64,000 bases of DNA from Arcanobacterium buesumense (GTDB lineage Bacteria; Actinomycetota; Actinomycetes; Actinomycetales; Actinomycetaceae), in the NCBI RefSeq assembly GCF_012563545.1, contig NZ_CP050804.1, forward strand, positions 558,001-622,000, given 5' to 3'. Each line of letters opens with the position of its first letter. Position 1 is the first letter of the stretch. The notes below the pieces were generated by a model. It saw only the letters and a program-made list of their open reading frames with translations. It searched no databases and was not told the DNA's origin. The translations under genes were made by a program, and so were the position numbers. Positions 50,535 through 58,975 of this stretch are shown here, in pieces.

Positions 50535-53210
50535 TTACTTCTTCTTTGGCTCTGGTTCAGCTAGGTCATAAGCCGTCACAGTCGGTGTTTCCACATCGCT
50601 TGTTTCGACGACGAACTGGCCATCTACGTGAGCGGCTGCAACAATATCGGAGCTAACTGCAGCAATCTTCGCCTCGTCAAGTTCCGGAACTGTCAGCGTG
50701 ACAGTGTGGAACGAGGTACGCTGCGAGACCTTATTCTCCGACTTAATTTTGCGCAGTGCTGCCAACGCTTGACTTGCAACGTGTAAGGTAGCTGGATCGG
50801 CATCACCAGAAGCTTGAGCCAATGGAACAATCGATGGCCACTGTGCACGATGAACAGATCCAGTGCGATACCATGACCAGACCTCCTCAGCTGCGTATGG
50901 CAGGATCGGAGCGAATAAACGAACGAACGTATCCACTGCAAGGTTCAACGCAACACGTGCAGAGCGTACTGCATCGGTATGGCCAGCGGCAGCATACTTT
51001 CCGTCCCGGTCATATGCGCGATCCTTAACAAGCTCGAGGTAGTCATCGCAGAAAGTCCAGAAACACGTTTCGGAGATTTCAAGTGCTCGAGTGTGATCGT
51101 AGTTCTCGAATGCTTGAGTTGCTTGTTCAACCACGTGAGCAAGCTCAGCCAGCATAGCGCGGTCGAGCGGTTCGGTGACCGCAGAAGAATCGAGATCGAC
51201 CTTCACGCCAGCGCCGCCCATCTGCAACGCAAACTTCGAAGCATTAAGAAGCTTCATCGCCAAGCGACGACCAATCTTCATCTGCTGCTCATCGAAAGCT
51301 GCATCAGTACCCAAGCGTGCCGAAGCCGCCCAATAGCGAACCGCGTCCGAACCATGCTTTTCTAGCAGACCCATCGGGGTCACAACGTTACCCTTGGACT
51401 TACTCATCTTCTTACGGTCCGGATCCAAGATCCAGCCTGAGATAGCAGCATGCTTCCATGGGACGTCATCAAATTCGAGATGGGCACGAACCATGGTGGA
51501 GAAGAGCCAGGTACGAATAATGTCTTGGCCCTGTGGGCGAACATCCATCGGGTAAACCTTGGCGAATAGATCTTCGTCAGTTAACCAGCCGCCAGCGATC
51601 TGTGGAGTCAACGACGACGTCGCCCACGTATCCATAATGTCAACTTCGCCAACGAAGCCGCCAGCCTGGCCACGCTGCTCCGCAGTGAAACCTTCAGGAA
51701 CATCGGTGGTTGGATCGATCGGGAGCTGGTCGATAGACGGAACGATAACGTCGTCGTAATCAACATCGCCAGCTTCGGTGACACGGTACCACAATGGCAA
51801 CGGAACGCCGAAGAAACGCTGACGGGACACGAGCCAGTCAGTGTTCAAACCTTCAACCCAGTTATTGTAGCGAACCCGCATAAAGTCAGGATGGAAAGCA
51901 ACTTCCTCACCGCGAGCCAAGAGGTTATCGCGCAGATCCTTGCCGTTGGAATCCTCATGCGGGCGACCGCCGTTGCGGATGTACCACTGACGGGAGGTAA
52001 CGATTTCGAGTGGCTTATCGCCCTTTTCGAAGAAGTTCGTCATACGAGTGGTTGGCTTTGGTTCACCAAGCATTTCACCGGTTTCCGCCAACTTTTCGAC
52101 AAGTGCTTTACGAGCAGAGAACGTGGTCTTGCCAGCCATCTCTTCGTACATCGAAACGCCTGCCGGGGTAGTGATCCACTCTGGGGTCTCGTTCAGCAGA
52201 CGACCATCTTTGCCAAGCACCGAGCGCATTGGCAGCGCCAGCTCGCGCCACCAGACGACGTCGGTAACGTCACCGAACGTACAGCACATTGCAATACCCG
52301 CACCCTTGTCCATCTCTGCCTGTGGATGAGGTAGGACTGGAATTTCGACGCCGAAGACTGGTGAGGTAACAGTTGTGCCGAACAATTCTTGGTAGCGTTC
52401 ATCGTCTGGGTGAGCAATAAGTGCCACACAAGCTGGCAGTAATTCTGGGCGGGTGGTTTCAATGACGACGTCGTCACCGCCGTCGGTACGATGGAACGCA
52501 AGTGAATGGTATGCGCCAGGGTATTCGCGGGCTTCCAACTCAGCCTGGGCAACTGCGGTCTGGAAGGTAATATCCCACAGACCCGGGGCTTGTGCCTGGT
52601 AGGCTTCGCCACGTTCAAGATTCTTAATGAAAGCAGCCTGGGCAACCTTTTGTGCCTTAGAACCAATGGTTTGGTAATTCTGCTCCCAGTCGACTGACAG
52701 GCCAAGGTGACGCCACAACGCTTCAAACTGCTGCTCGTCCTCTTGGGTCAGTTTCCAACACAACTCGATAAAGTTTGGTCGGGAAATAGGCATCTGGTCA
52801 GCGAACTTGATCGACTTGCCATCGCCACCATCATGCGGTGGCACAAAATCTGGAACATACGGCAATGACGGATCAACACGCACGCCATAGTAGTTCTGTA
52901 CGCGACGTTCAGTAGGCAGGCCATTATCATCCCAACCCATCGGGTAAAAGACATTCATTCCCTGCATACGCTTGTATCGCGCAACCGTATCGGTGTGGGT
53001 GTAGCTGAACACGTGGCCGACGTGTAGCGAACCAGAAACGGTAGGAGGTGGGGTGTCAATCGAATAGACCTGAGCGCGCTCAGTGTCACGATCGAAGCGG
53101 TAGGTGCCGTTCTCGGCCCAAGCCTTGCCCCAGCGATCCTCAAGACCCTCGAGCGATACCTTGTCCGGAACCTCGGTGTTATCGAGTAATGCGGAATTAT
53201 TTTCAGTCAT
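50535..53210 (-). CDS. valS: Valyl-tRNA synthetase
   Basis: 891 residues. Class I synthetase with the HIGH-type motif SGSLHVGHVFSYTHTD, a CP1 editing domain, the KMSKS motif DRKKMSKSKGNVVTP, and an anticodon-binding domain with WTFCDDYLELVKDRAYD. It charges tRNA-Val. The C-terminal coiled arm is short, as in actinobacteria. Start ATG 53210 has only a weak ribosome site. Upstream is proC with about 75 bases between. Confidence 0.97.
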   Translation of the reverse strand: MTENNSALLDNTEVPDKVSLEGLEDRWGKAWAENGTYRFDRDTERAQVYSIDTPPPTVSGSLHVGHVFSYTHTDTVARYKRMQGMNVFYPMGWDDNGLPTERRVQNYYGVRVDPSLPYVPDFVPPHDGGDGKSIKFADQMPISRPNFIELCWKLTQEDEQQFEALWRHLGLSVDWEQNYQTIGSKAQKVAQAAFIKNLERGEAYQAQAPGLWDITFQTAVAQAELEAREYPGAYHSLAFHRTDGGDDVVIETTRPELLPACVALIAHPDDERYQELFGTTVTSPVFGVEIPVLPHPQAEMDKGAGIAMCCTFGDVTDVVWWRELALPMRSVLGKDGRLLNETPEWITTPAGVSMYEEMAGKTTFSARKALVEKLAETGEMLGEPKPTTRMTNFFEKGDKPLEIVTSRQWYIRNGGRPHEDSNGKDLRDNLLARGEEVAFHPDFMRVRYNNWVEGLNTDWLVSRQRFFGVPLPLWYRVTEAGDVDYDDVIVPSIDQLPIDPTTDVPEGFTAEQRGQAGGFVGEVDIMDTWATSSLTPQIAGGWLTDEDLFAKVYPMDVRPQGQDIIRTWLFSTMVRAHLEFDDVPWKHAAISGWILDPDRKKMSKSKGNVVTPMGLLEKHGSDAVRYWAASARLGTDAAFDEQQMKIGRRLAMKLLNASKFALQMGGAGVKVDLDSSAVTEPLDRAMLAELAHVVEQATQAFENYDHTRALEISETCFWTFCDDYLELVKDRAYDRDGKYAAAGHTDAVRSARVALNLAVDTFVRLFAPILPYAAEEVWSWYRTGSVHRAQWPSIVPLAQASGDADPATLHVASQALAALRKIKSENKVSQRTSFHTVTLTVPELDEAKIAAVSSDIVAAAHVDGQFVVETSDVETPTVTAYDLAEPEPKKK

Positions 53211-53287
53211 GGCTCTATTCTTCCATGTTTTCCAGCATTCGTGCGCCGGTGGGTAAGGTGGTAGCTGTCACGTTGGGGAGTTTGAGG

Positions 53288-54085
53288 CTAGGCCTGATCG
53301 CGTACCACCGCAGCTCGCACCCCAGCAACAACTGCTGGGGAGAACCCGGCGTCTTCCATCGCCAACAAGCCAGCGATCGTGGTACCACCAGGAGAGGTGA
53401 CCCGATCGACCAGTTCAGCTGGGATGGCCGTATCAATCGAATCCAAAACCATTTGAGCTGAACCAAGTACTGCCTGGGCGGCAACGCGCACAGCTTCGCG
53501 CTTCGTCATGCCTTCCGCGAGCGCACCACGAGCGAGGGCATCAATATACGTATATGTCCATGCTGGGGAACAACCCGCAATCGCGGAAAATGCGGAGAAA
53601 AGATGCTCCGGCAGGGTGGCTACCTCGCCCACTGCGCTGAACAGTTTTTCCACGGCGGCAAATTTTTCCGGTGATACGAAGGCGTTGGCGCACAACCCCG
53701 TCATTCCCATCCCGATCTGTGAATTGACGTTCGGCATTGCACGCACAATCGGCTGATTGGCCGGGGCGTGGCTGGCAATATCCGCGAGTGACACCCCAGC
53801 AGCCACCGAGACTAAAAGTGTACCAGGGGAGAGGTGAGGGCTGATCTCGTCGAGCACACTGGCGATGAGGTAAGGCTTGACTGCGAGAACGACGATCTGG
53901 CTGGCCGCCGCCACCTCCGTATTGTCAGTGGTGAAGCGGGCACGGAGTTCGGTGGCAAGCTGGGTGCCGGCGTCGGTGTTGTGACGCGAAAAAATAATCT
54001 GCTCGCCAGGCGTGCCGGAAGAAATAAGGCCGTGCATGATCGCGCTGGCCATCGAACCGGCGCCAATAAAACCAAGAGTCGTCAT
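53288..54085 (-). CDS. proC: Pyrroline-5-carboxylate reductase
   Basis: About 265 residues from ATG 54085, with GGTAGGT ahead; the longer frame to 54112 lacks support. NADPH site LGFIGAGSMASAIMHGLI at the N-terminus, KPYLIASVLDEI, and the ProC signature in VTSPGGTTIAGLLAMEDAGF. Makes proline from pyrroline-5-carboxylate. The stop of the DUF1643 gene is just upstream (54090), so the two are probably cotranscribed. Confidence 0.95.
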   Translation of the reverse strand: MTTLGFIGAGSMASAIMHGLISSGTPGEQIIFSRHNTDAGTQLATELRARFTTDNTEVAAASQIVVLAVKPYLIASVLDEISPHLSPGTLLVSVAAGVSLADIASHAPANQPIVRAMPNVNSQIGMGMTGLCANAFVSPEKFAAVEKLFSAVGEVATLPEHLFSAFSAIAGCSPAWTYTYIDALARGALAEGMTKREAVRVAAQAVLGSAQMVLDSIDTAIPAELVDRVTSPGGTTIAGLLAMEDAGFSPAVVAGVRAAVVRDQA

Positions 54086-54089
54086 GGAC

Positions 54090-54815
54090 CTACCGTTGAG
54101 ATTTTCTGTCAAGATTTTGCTTAGGCATTTCGGTCAGTTCATTGCCGTTTTGAAGTGCCTTGGAGCCTCGCGGATGAGGAGGATAGTCTGTTGGGGACCC
54201 TAGGGATTTGTATCTTAGCCGTTGGATATTGCTACGAGGTATTTCTTTGTGTGCATCGAGATATTCGTAGAACCACGCTTGTCCGTCTCGGACCCAACGT
54301 TTTTTGCTCGCTGAACCCCAGGCGCAGATAACGAGAGTGTTTTCCGGAGTGTAGTGCCCGTTATAGAAAATGGCGTCGAGCGTCTGATGGAAGATTCCTC
54401 GATAGATGTCCGAATTCCCATCGAGAAGATGTGAAACCTTTTCGCTCTTTGTTTCGATAATTGACAGAAGATTAATCATCGTCAGCCGCTCGTAGTTCTC
54501 AAGAACAGAAGCTTTTGCGAACCAATTGTAAACTTGCCTTGCAGTATTGTCAGACTTTTCTCCTTGGAAAGCAGAAGCTGTCGAAGGATTCATTCCAATA
54601 ACCACACAATGCTTGCCAGTGTTTCGTTCGACAGCTTTATGTGTCAGGAGTAGACGAAGTTTTACTTGGTCGGTCAGATCCGAAGCATCATCTAATAACT
54701 TCATATCTACGAGTTTGCCGCCGGGGATTTCATCAAATAAGGCTTGATCCTTTTTGGCACTATCCGGATCTGAATCCTGTAGTACTTGCTTGATCTTGTC
54801 TAGTAATCTATGCAT
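54090..54815 (-). CDS. DUF1643 family protein (second copy)
   Basis: 241 residues with the hallmark CVVIGMNPSTASAFQGEKSD, then TMINLLSI and TLVICAWGSASKKRWV near the C-terminus. The ending PTDYPPHPRGSKALQNG is typical of the family. Related to, but well diverged from, the protein at 3603-4409; shared N-terminal EAALLDKLESQ-like and LLDDASDLTDQVKLRLLL segments align loosely. No reaction known. It ends five bases before proC begins. Confidence 0.8.
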   Translation of the reverse strand: MHRLLDKIKQVLQDSDPDSAKKDQALFDEIPGGKLVDMKLLDDASDLTDQVKLRLLLTHKAVERNTGKHCVVIGMNPSTASAFQGEKSDNTARQVYNWFAKASVLENYERLTMINLLSIIETKSEKVSHLLDGNSDIYRGIFHQTLDAIFYNGHYTPENTLVICAWGSASKKRWVRDGQAWFYEYLDAHKEIPRSNIQRLRYKSLGSPTDYPPHPRGSKALQNGNELTEMPKQNLDRKSQR

Positions 54816-55018
54816 AGTAAAACATTAGCATTCGGTTTGATTTCAGTGCGTCTTTTTCGAGTTTTATTTCTGAGTAAGTATCGAAATCTAGGTCCAGTAT
54901 TAACAGTAGGTGGGTAACTCCTGTAATAACTGGAGAACAGATACTTTCTGGTTGTTCTACTAACCTTGCCTATTCAGATGTGTAACATCGAATGAGGGAA
55001 GTGATGTGCAGTGAATGG

Positions 55019-55067
55019 GGCAATAGCGCAAATCTCGACCGTATACGTCGCAGTTTGCGCTATTGCC
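55019..55067. repeat. 49-bp dispersed palindrome, copy 3
   Basis: Outer arms GGCAATAGCGCAAA (55019-55032) and TTTGCGCTATTGCC (55054-55067) pair perfectly; the inner five pairs contain two mismatches and a wobble. The loop ACCGTATACGT differs from copy 1 by two bases. Flank GATGTGCAGTGAAT matches. It starts right at the end of the ABC gene at 55072. Confidence 0.8.
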
Positions 55068-55071
55068 CGAT

Positions 55072-56760
55072 TTATTGCGAAACCACCACTCCGCGATCGA
55101 AGGAGTAGACCTGATCTGCGTGCTCGGTGTGTGCCAACCGGTGGGTGACCTCAATAATCGTCACCTCGGGCAGTTCGCGCGCCAGGCGCTCGCGGATACG
55201 AGCGTCCAGCTCAACGTTCAAATTCGCGGAGAACTCATCAAGAACCACCACATAAGGATGCATAATCAATGCCCGCGCCAAACCGAGTCGCTGTGCTTGC
55301 CCGCCAGATAGCTGGGTACCGTCTTGGCCGGTGCGGGTTTCTAATCCATCAGGCATGGCACGCACTTCGTCAGCTAATTCTGCCATTTCTAGGGCTGCCC
55401 AGACTTCCTCATCGGTGGCGTTTGGGGCGCCGAGACGAACGTTGTCCGCAATTGTGGTGTCCAGAATTTGATTCTTTTGGGTCACGAGCACCACGTGGGA
55501 GCGCAGCTCATCGAGTCGGATATCGCGTACTGGCACACCGTTGATGAGGATATCGCCAGCAGTTGGATCGTCGAAACGCAGCAACAATTGCGCGGCAGTC
55601 GTCTTTCCAGAACCAGAATGACCCACGAAAACTGTGTGCGAGCCACGCGCAACCTTCACGTTGATGTCCTTCAACGCTGCTTCACTATTATCGGCTGTTT
55701 GCGGATAATGGTAGGTGACGTTGCGCCATTCGATCATTGCGTCTTCATCGGACGACGTCGGGAAATCGCGTTCGCCGTCGGCCACACCATAATCGCTGTG
55801 GGCAATCGTCCAGATCCGTCGTGCGGAGGCGAAGGAAGCGTCGAGCGCACCGATAGCATCTTCAACTCCTTTTGGCCCTTCGAAAAGCCGCAATGCTCCG
55901 GCTGCTAAGGCTACGGTGAGTGCCGGGTCTAATCCGCTAGCATATCCTGCTACAGCCACACCAATAACCGAAAGAGCAGATAGTGAAATGTTGAGTCCGC
56001 GGCGCAATCCACGGAAAAGCGCGGGACGGCGGGTGTCAGCTGTGACGATGCCAGCAAGATGATTCATCTGGTCGAGACGTTCAGCTTCAAGGCCATAACC
56101 AACCACTTCCTCGGCGCCGAACACCGAATCGGTTATGTGCGAGACGAGGTCGGCGCGATGTGCGAGCTGAGTGGAGGTTGCGCTAAACGATTCGCGTGCT
56201 CCTAGCCACGGCACGAGCGTCATTGCTAATAGATAGCAGATAGCTGGTGGCAGCACCACGAGCCAGGAGACGTTCATTCCCAAGGATAGGAAGAAAATCG
56301 GTGGGACAACGAGCGCCGAAACTACGGGCGCGAACGTGTGCGCATAGACCACTTCGATCCGGTCTACATCACGGGTCAGCGATGCCAACAAGTCTCCAGA
56401 ACGGGTTTGAGTAGTGATCATCGGGGCTTGAGGCCAGAGTTTGGAGAAGGCGTAGCCACGCAGTAGTTCTAAGGCTTTAAACGCTACGAAATGTCCAAGG
56501 AACTGTTCGAGATAGTAAGCGAGAGCCTTAGCAACTGCCACTATTACGATGCCAACGAGGTGAGCACCTATTGGTTGGCCGGCGAGCGCATTTATGACAG
56601 TCCACCCAGCCCAAGCAAAAAGCACGATGTCTAGCGACAAACTAAGGAAGCGGAAAAATGTTGAAAATAAGAGCGGAGTATGAACTGGCTGAGTAATACC
56701 TGTCAGCCATCGCAACAGTTCCCGATTTGAAGGCTGAGTTAAAGGGGCGGTGCGATTCAT
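55072..56760 (-). CDS. ABC exporter half-transporter (CydC-like), second of a pair
   Basis: 562 residues: six-helix membrane domain, then ATPase with Walker A GHSGSGKTTAAQLLLR, signature LSGGQAQRLGLARAL, Walker B YVVVLDEFSANLN (E replaces P after DE) and H-loop VIEVTHR. Overlaps its partner's stop by four bases. Together they resemble the CydDC thiol exporter needed for cytochrome bd assembly, but cydAB are not beside them, so another substrate is possible. ATG 56760. Confidence 0.8.
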   Translation of the reverse strand: MNRTAPLTQPSNRELLRWLTGITQPVHTPLLFSTFFRFLSLSLDIVLFAWAGWTVINALAGQPIGAHLVGIVIVAVAKALAYYLEQFLGHFVAFKALELLRGYAFSKLWPQAPMITTQTRSGDLLASLTRDVDRIEVVYAHTFAPVVSALVVPPIFFLSLGMNVSWLVVLPPAICYLLAMTLVPWLGARESFSATSTQLAHRADLVSHITDSVFGAEEVVGYGLEAERLDQMNHLAGIVTADTRRPALFRGLRRGLNISLSALSVIGVAVAGYASGLDPALTVALAAGALRLFEGPKGVEDAIGALDASFASARRIWTIAHSDYGVADGERDFPTSSDEDAMIEWRNVTYHYPQTADNSEAALKDINVKVARGSHTVFVGHSGSGKTTAAQLLLRFDDPTAGDILINGVPVRDIRLDELRSHVVLVTQKNQILDTTIADNVRLGAPNATDEEVWAALEMAELADEVRAMPDGLETRTGQDGTQLSGGQAQRLGLARALIMHPYVVVLDEFSANLNVELDARIRERLARELPEVTIIEVTHRLAHTEHADQVYSFDRGVVVSQ

Positions 56761-58457
56761 GAACGTACTCCTTGGGAAACAGTGCCGTTAGTGACGGTGT
56801 AAACCTGGGTGGCTATGCGAAGTAGTGCACGGCGATGGGTAACCATAACAACTGTCAGATCGGAACTTATGTCAGCGATAGCATTAATAATGTGCGTTTC
56901 GGATTCCGGATCTACGTGTGAGGTGGGTTCGTCTAGGAAGAGGATGTCGCGTTCGGAGAGGAAGGCGCGAGCCAGTGAAATTCGTTGGGCTTGGCCGCCC
57001 GATAGGCGTGATCCGCGTTCGCCAACATCAGTATGTAAACCATCTGGCATTCGCCGAATATCATGGGCAACGTGGGCGCGTTCGAGGGCATCCCACATGT
57101 CTTCTTCAGTAGCGTCTTCGCGTACCAACCGCAGGTTGTCGGCAATGGTTCCAGTAAAGAGCCACGTGGTTTGAGAGACGGAGGCGGCCAGTTTGCGGAT
57201 ATCGGCTGGGGTCAGGTTGCGCAGTTCGTGACCGGAGATCACGATAGAGCCGTCTTGGAGTGGCAGTGAACCTTTGAGAAGCCCAAGGAGCGTTGACTTT
57301 CCGGCACCAGATGGGCCAACGATGCCAACTTTTTCTCCGTTATTGACGACGACGTTGGCCTCATGCAAGACCTCGCCGCGACCGTAATTGTAGCTGACGT
57401 TCGATACCTGGATGCGGTGGTTATTAACTGGTGTCTGAGTGGTGGGAGTATCGCTGACTACTGGGGTGGAGGTGGGCTCTGGATGGGATTGCAGGTAGCG
57501 TTTGATGGCTCGCTGGGCGGCGATTCCGCCCATGCCGATGTAGAAGAATCCAGCAACTTGGCTCAGTGGTTCGATGAATAATACTAGGAGGAATAGGGCG
57601 CTGACGGCACCGGCTATGTCTACGCGTCCGGCGTTGATTCCCCACGAAATGAGGAGAACGGACCAGCATACGAAGACGAGGGAGAAAACTCCGTCAAGGA
57701 CAATGATAACGATTTGGTTTCCGGCCAAGATTTTCATGATTGCCCGGCGGTTCTTTTCGCCTTGGATGCGCAGTGATGATTCAAGACGTGGGCCAGCTCC
57801 GAAAAGACGTACTGTGGTGAGGTTGCGAATAACGTCGAGGTATTGGGTGGTGAGTTTGGCTCGTTCGGCACGCGAGCGTGCGGATACGCCGCGGAAAAGT
57901 CGGAGAAATCCGCCAACAAGCAGTGGGACGACGGGGATAGAGATAGCCATGCCGAGGCCTAGGTGCCAGTCAACACCGACAGTGATGTAGATGACTAGCA
58001 GTATGGGGGTGAAGAGCGCGGCGAGGGTTGAGCCGAGGTATTGTTGACGAAAATCGGTGAGCCGTTCGGCGTTATCTGTCATGAGCTGAATGAGTTTCGC
58101 TGATGAAAATGCGTCTGAATCGTCTTTGGGTAACGATGTGGCTGTGAAGATGCGAGACAGTATCCGATGCCGGATGCGTTTTTCTTCGGCGCGGGCGTGG
58201 GCGACGCCGGAGACGATTTCGAGTATTCCGAAGACGCCGGCGGCCAAAGCGAAGAGTGCTGCGATGCCGAACCAAGGTGTCCACGGCTGTGCACCGATGA
58301 GGAATGGGGCAAGAGCATTCGCAGTGGCAATCAGTGCAATAGCTACACATAGTTCAACAAAAATTCGCATCAGTGCGGTGTAGCGAGTTCCCCGTTTCCC
58401 GGCAGGGGAAATGACCTGCAGTGCAGGATCGGATGTTCGACGTCGGAATGGTGACAC
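56757..58457 (-). CDS. ABC exporter half-transporter (CydD-like), first of a pair
   Basis: 566 residues with an N-terminal exporter membrane domain (FVELCVAIALIATANALAPF, GVFGILEIVSGVAHARAEEK) and an ATPase domain: Walker A GPSGAGKSTLLGLLKG, signature LSGGQAQRISLARAF, Walker B DILFLDEPTSHVD, H-loop VMVTHR. A canonical nucleotide-binding site, unlike typical degenerate halves. First gene of a two-gene operon, divergent from ileS with its T-box leader. Confidence 0.82.
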   Translation of the reverse strand: MSPFRRRTSDPALQVISPAGKRGTRYTALMRIFVELCVAIALIATANALAPFLIGAQPWTPWFGIAALFALAAGVFGILEIVSGVAHARAEEKRIRHRILSRIFTATSLPKDDSDAFSSAKLIQLMTDNAERLTDFRQQYLGSTLAALFTPILLVIYITVGVDWHLGLGMAISIPVVPLLVGGFLRLFRGVSARSRAERAKLTTQYLDVIRNLTTVRLFGAGPRLESSLRIQGEKNRRAIMKILAGNQIVIIVLDGVFSLVFVCWSVLLISWGINAGRVDIAGAVSALFLLVLFIEPLSQVAGFFYIGMGGIAAQRAIKRYLQSHPEPTSTPVVSDTPTTQTPVNNHRIQVSNVSYNYGRGEVLHEANVVVNNGEKVGIVGPSGAGKSTLLGLLKGSLPLQDGSIVISGHELRNLTPADIRKLAASVSQTTWLFTGTIADNLRLVREDATEEDMWDALERAHVAHDIRRMPDGLHTDVGERGSRLSGGQAQRISLARAFLSERDILFLDEPTSHVDPESETHIINAIADISSDLTVVMVTHRRALLRIATQVYTVTNGTVSQGVRS

Positions 58458-58689
58458 GATGGTTCTCCAAGTGATGACAACAATATCTCGAAACTAAGGG
58501 TAACCTGAGTTGGGAGGAGAACTCTAGGCTGAAAGTAATGGAATACTTTTTTACTTAGCGACACATTGTGCGTTTAAGGTTCAGCAATCTTTATATGTGG
58601 GTAATGATTAAGAGACATGGTTGTGTTGAAGTGTCGCCTATTGGGGAACATGGTGTATCTCACGCAAGGAATTTCACGTTACGTTCTGT

Positions 58690-58965
58690 AGAAATGCCCG
58701 AGATCATTGACTAAGCTAAGGAGATGCAATGATCCGGCAATCACCGGGGAGTATTCGGAAGAACGGCACCGTGTCTTGGTAAAAGCAGGCACAGTGCTTA
58801 CTAGAACCGAACGGTTGGGCTCGTCAACGCCCCTAATGAGTGGCCACGCCTCGGCTCCGCTATCGAATATGATTCGATAAGCGAAAACAAGGTTTGGCAA
58901 GCGAGGTGGTACCGCGCAAACGCCCCAAGGTGGCTATGCGTCCTCGCCTGACCGAACACTATGAG
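58690..58965 (+). promoter_or_regulatory. T-box riboswitch of ileS (translational type)
   Basis: Short actinobacterial stem I, AATGATCCGGC then AATCACCGGGGAG, with specifier ATC at 58740-58742 (Ile). T-box GAGGTGGTACCGCG at 58903-58916, whose TGGT pairs with the ACCA end of uncharged tRNA-Ile. AGCGAGG and CCTCGC (58934-58939 area) form the antisequestrator. The ribosome site AGGAG (58963-58967) follows and no U-run terminator is present, so control is over translation start. Confidence 0.88.
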
Positions 58966-58975
58966 GAGTTCCTAC

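Noticed and set aside
55072-58457. Firm naming of the ABC pair as CydDC
   Set aside because: No cytochrome bd genes are next to it, and motif reading alone does not separate CydDC from other heterodimeric exporters.
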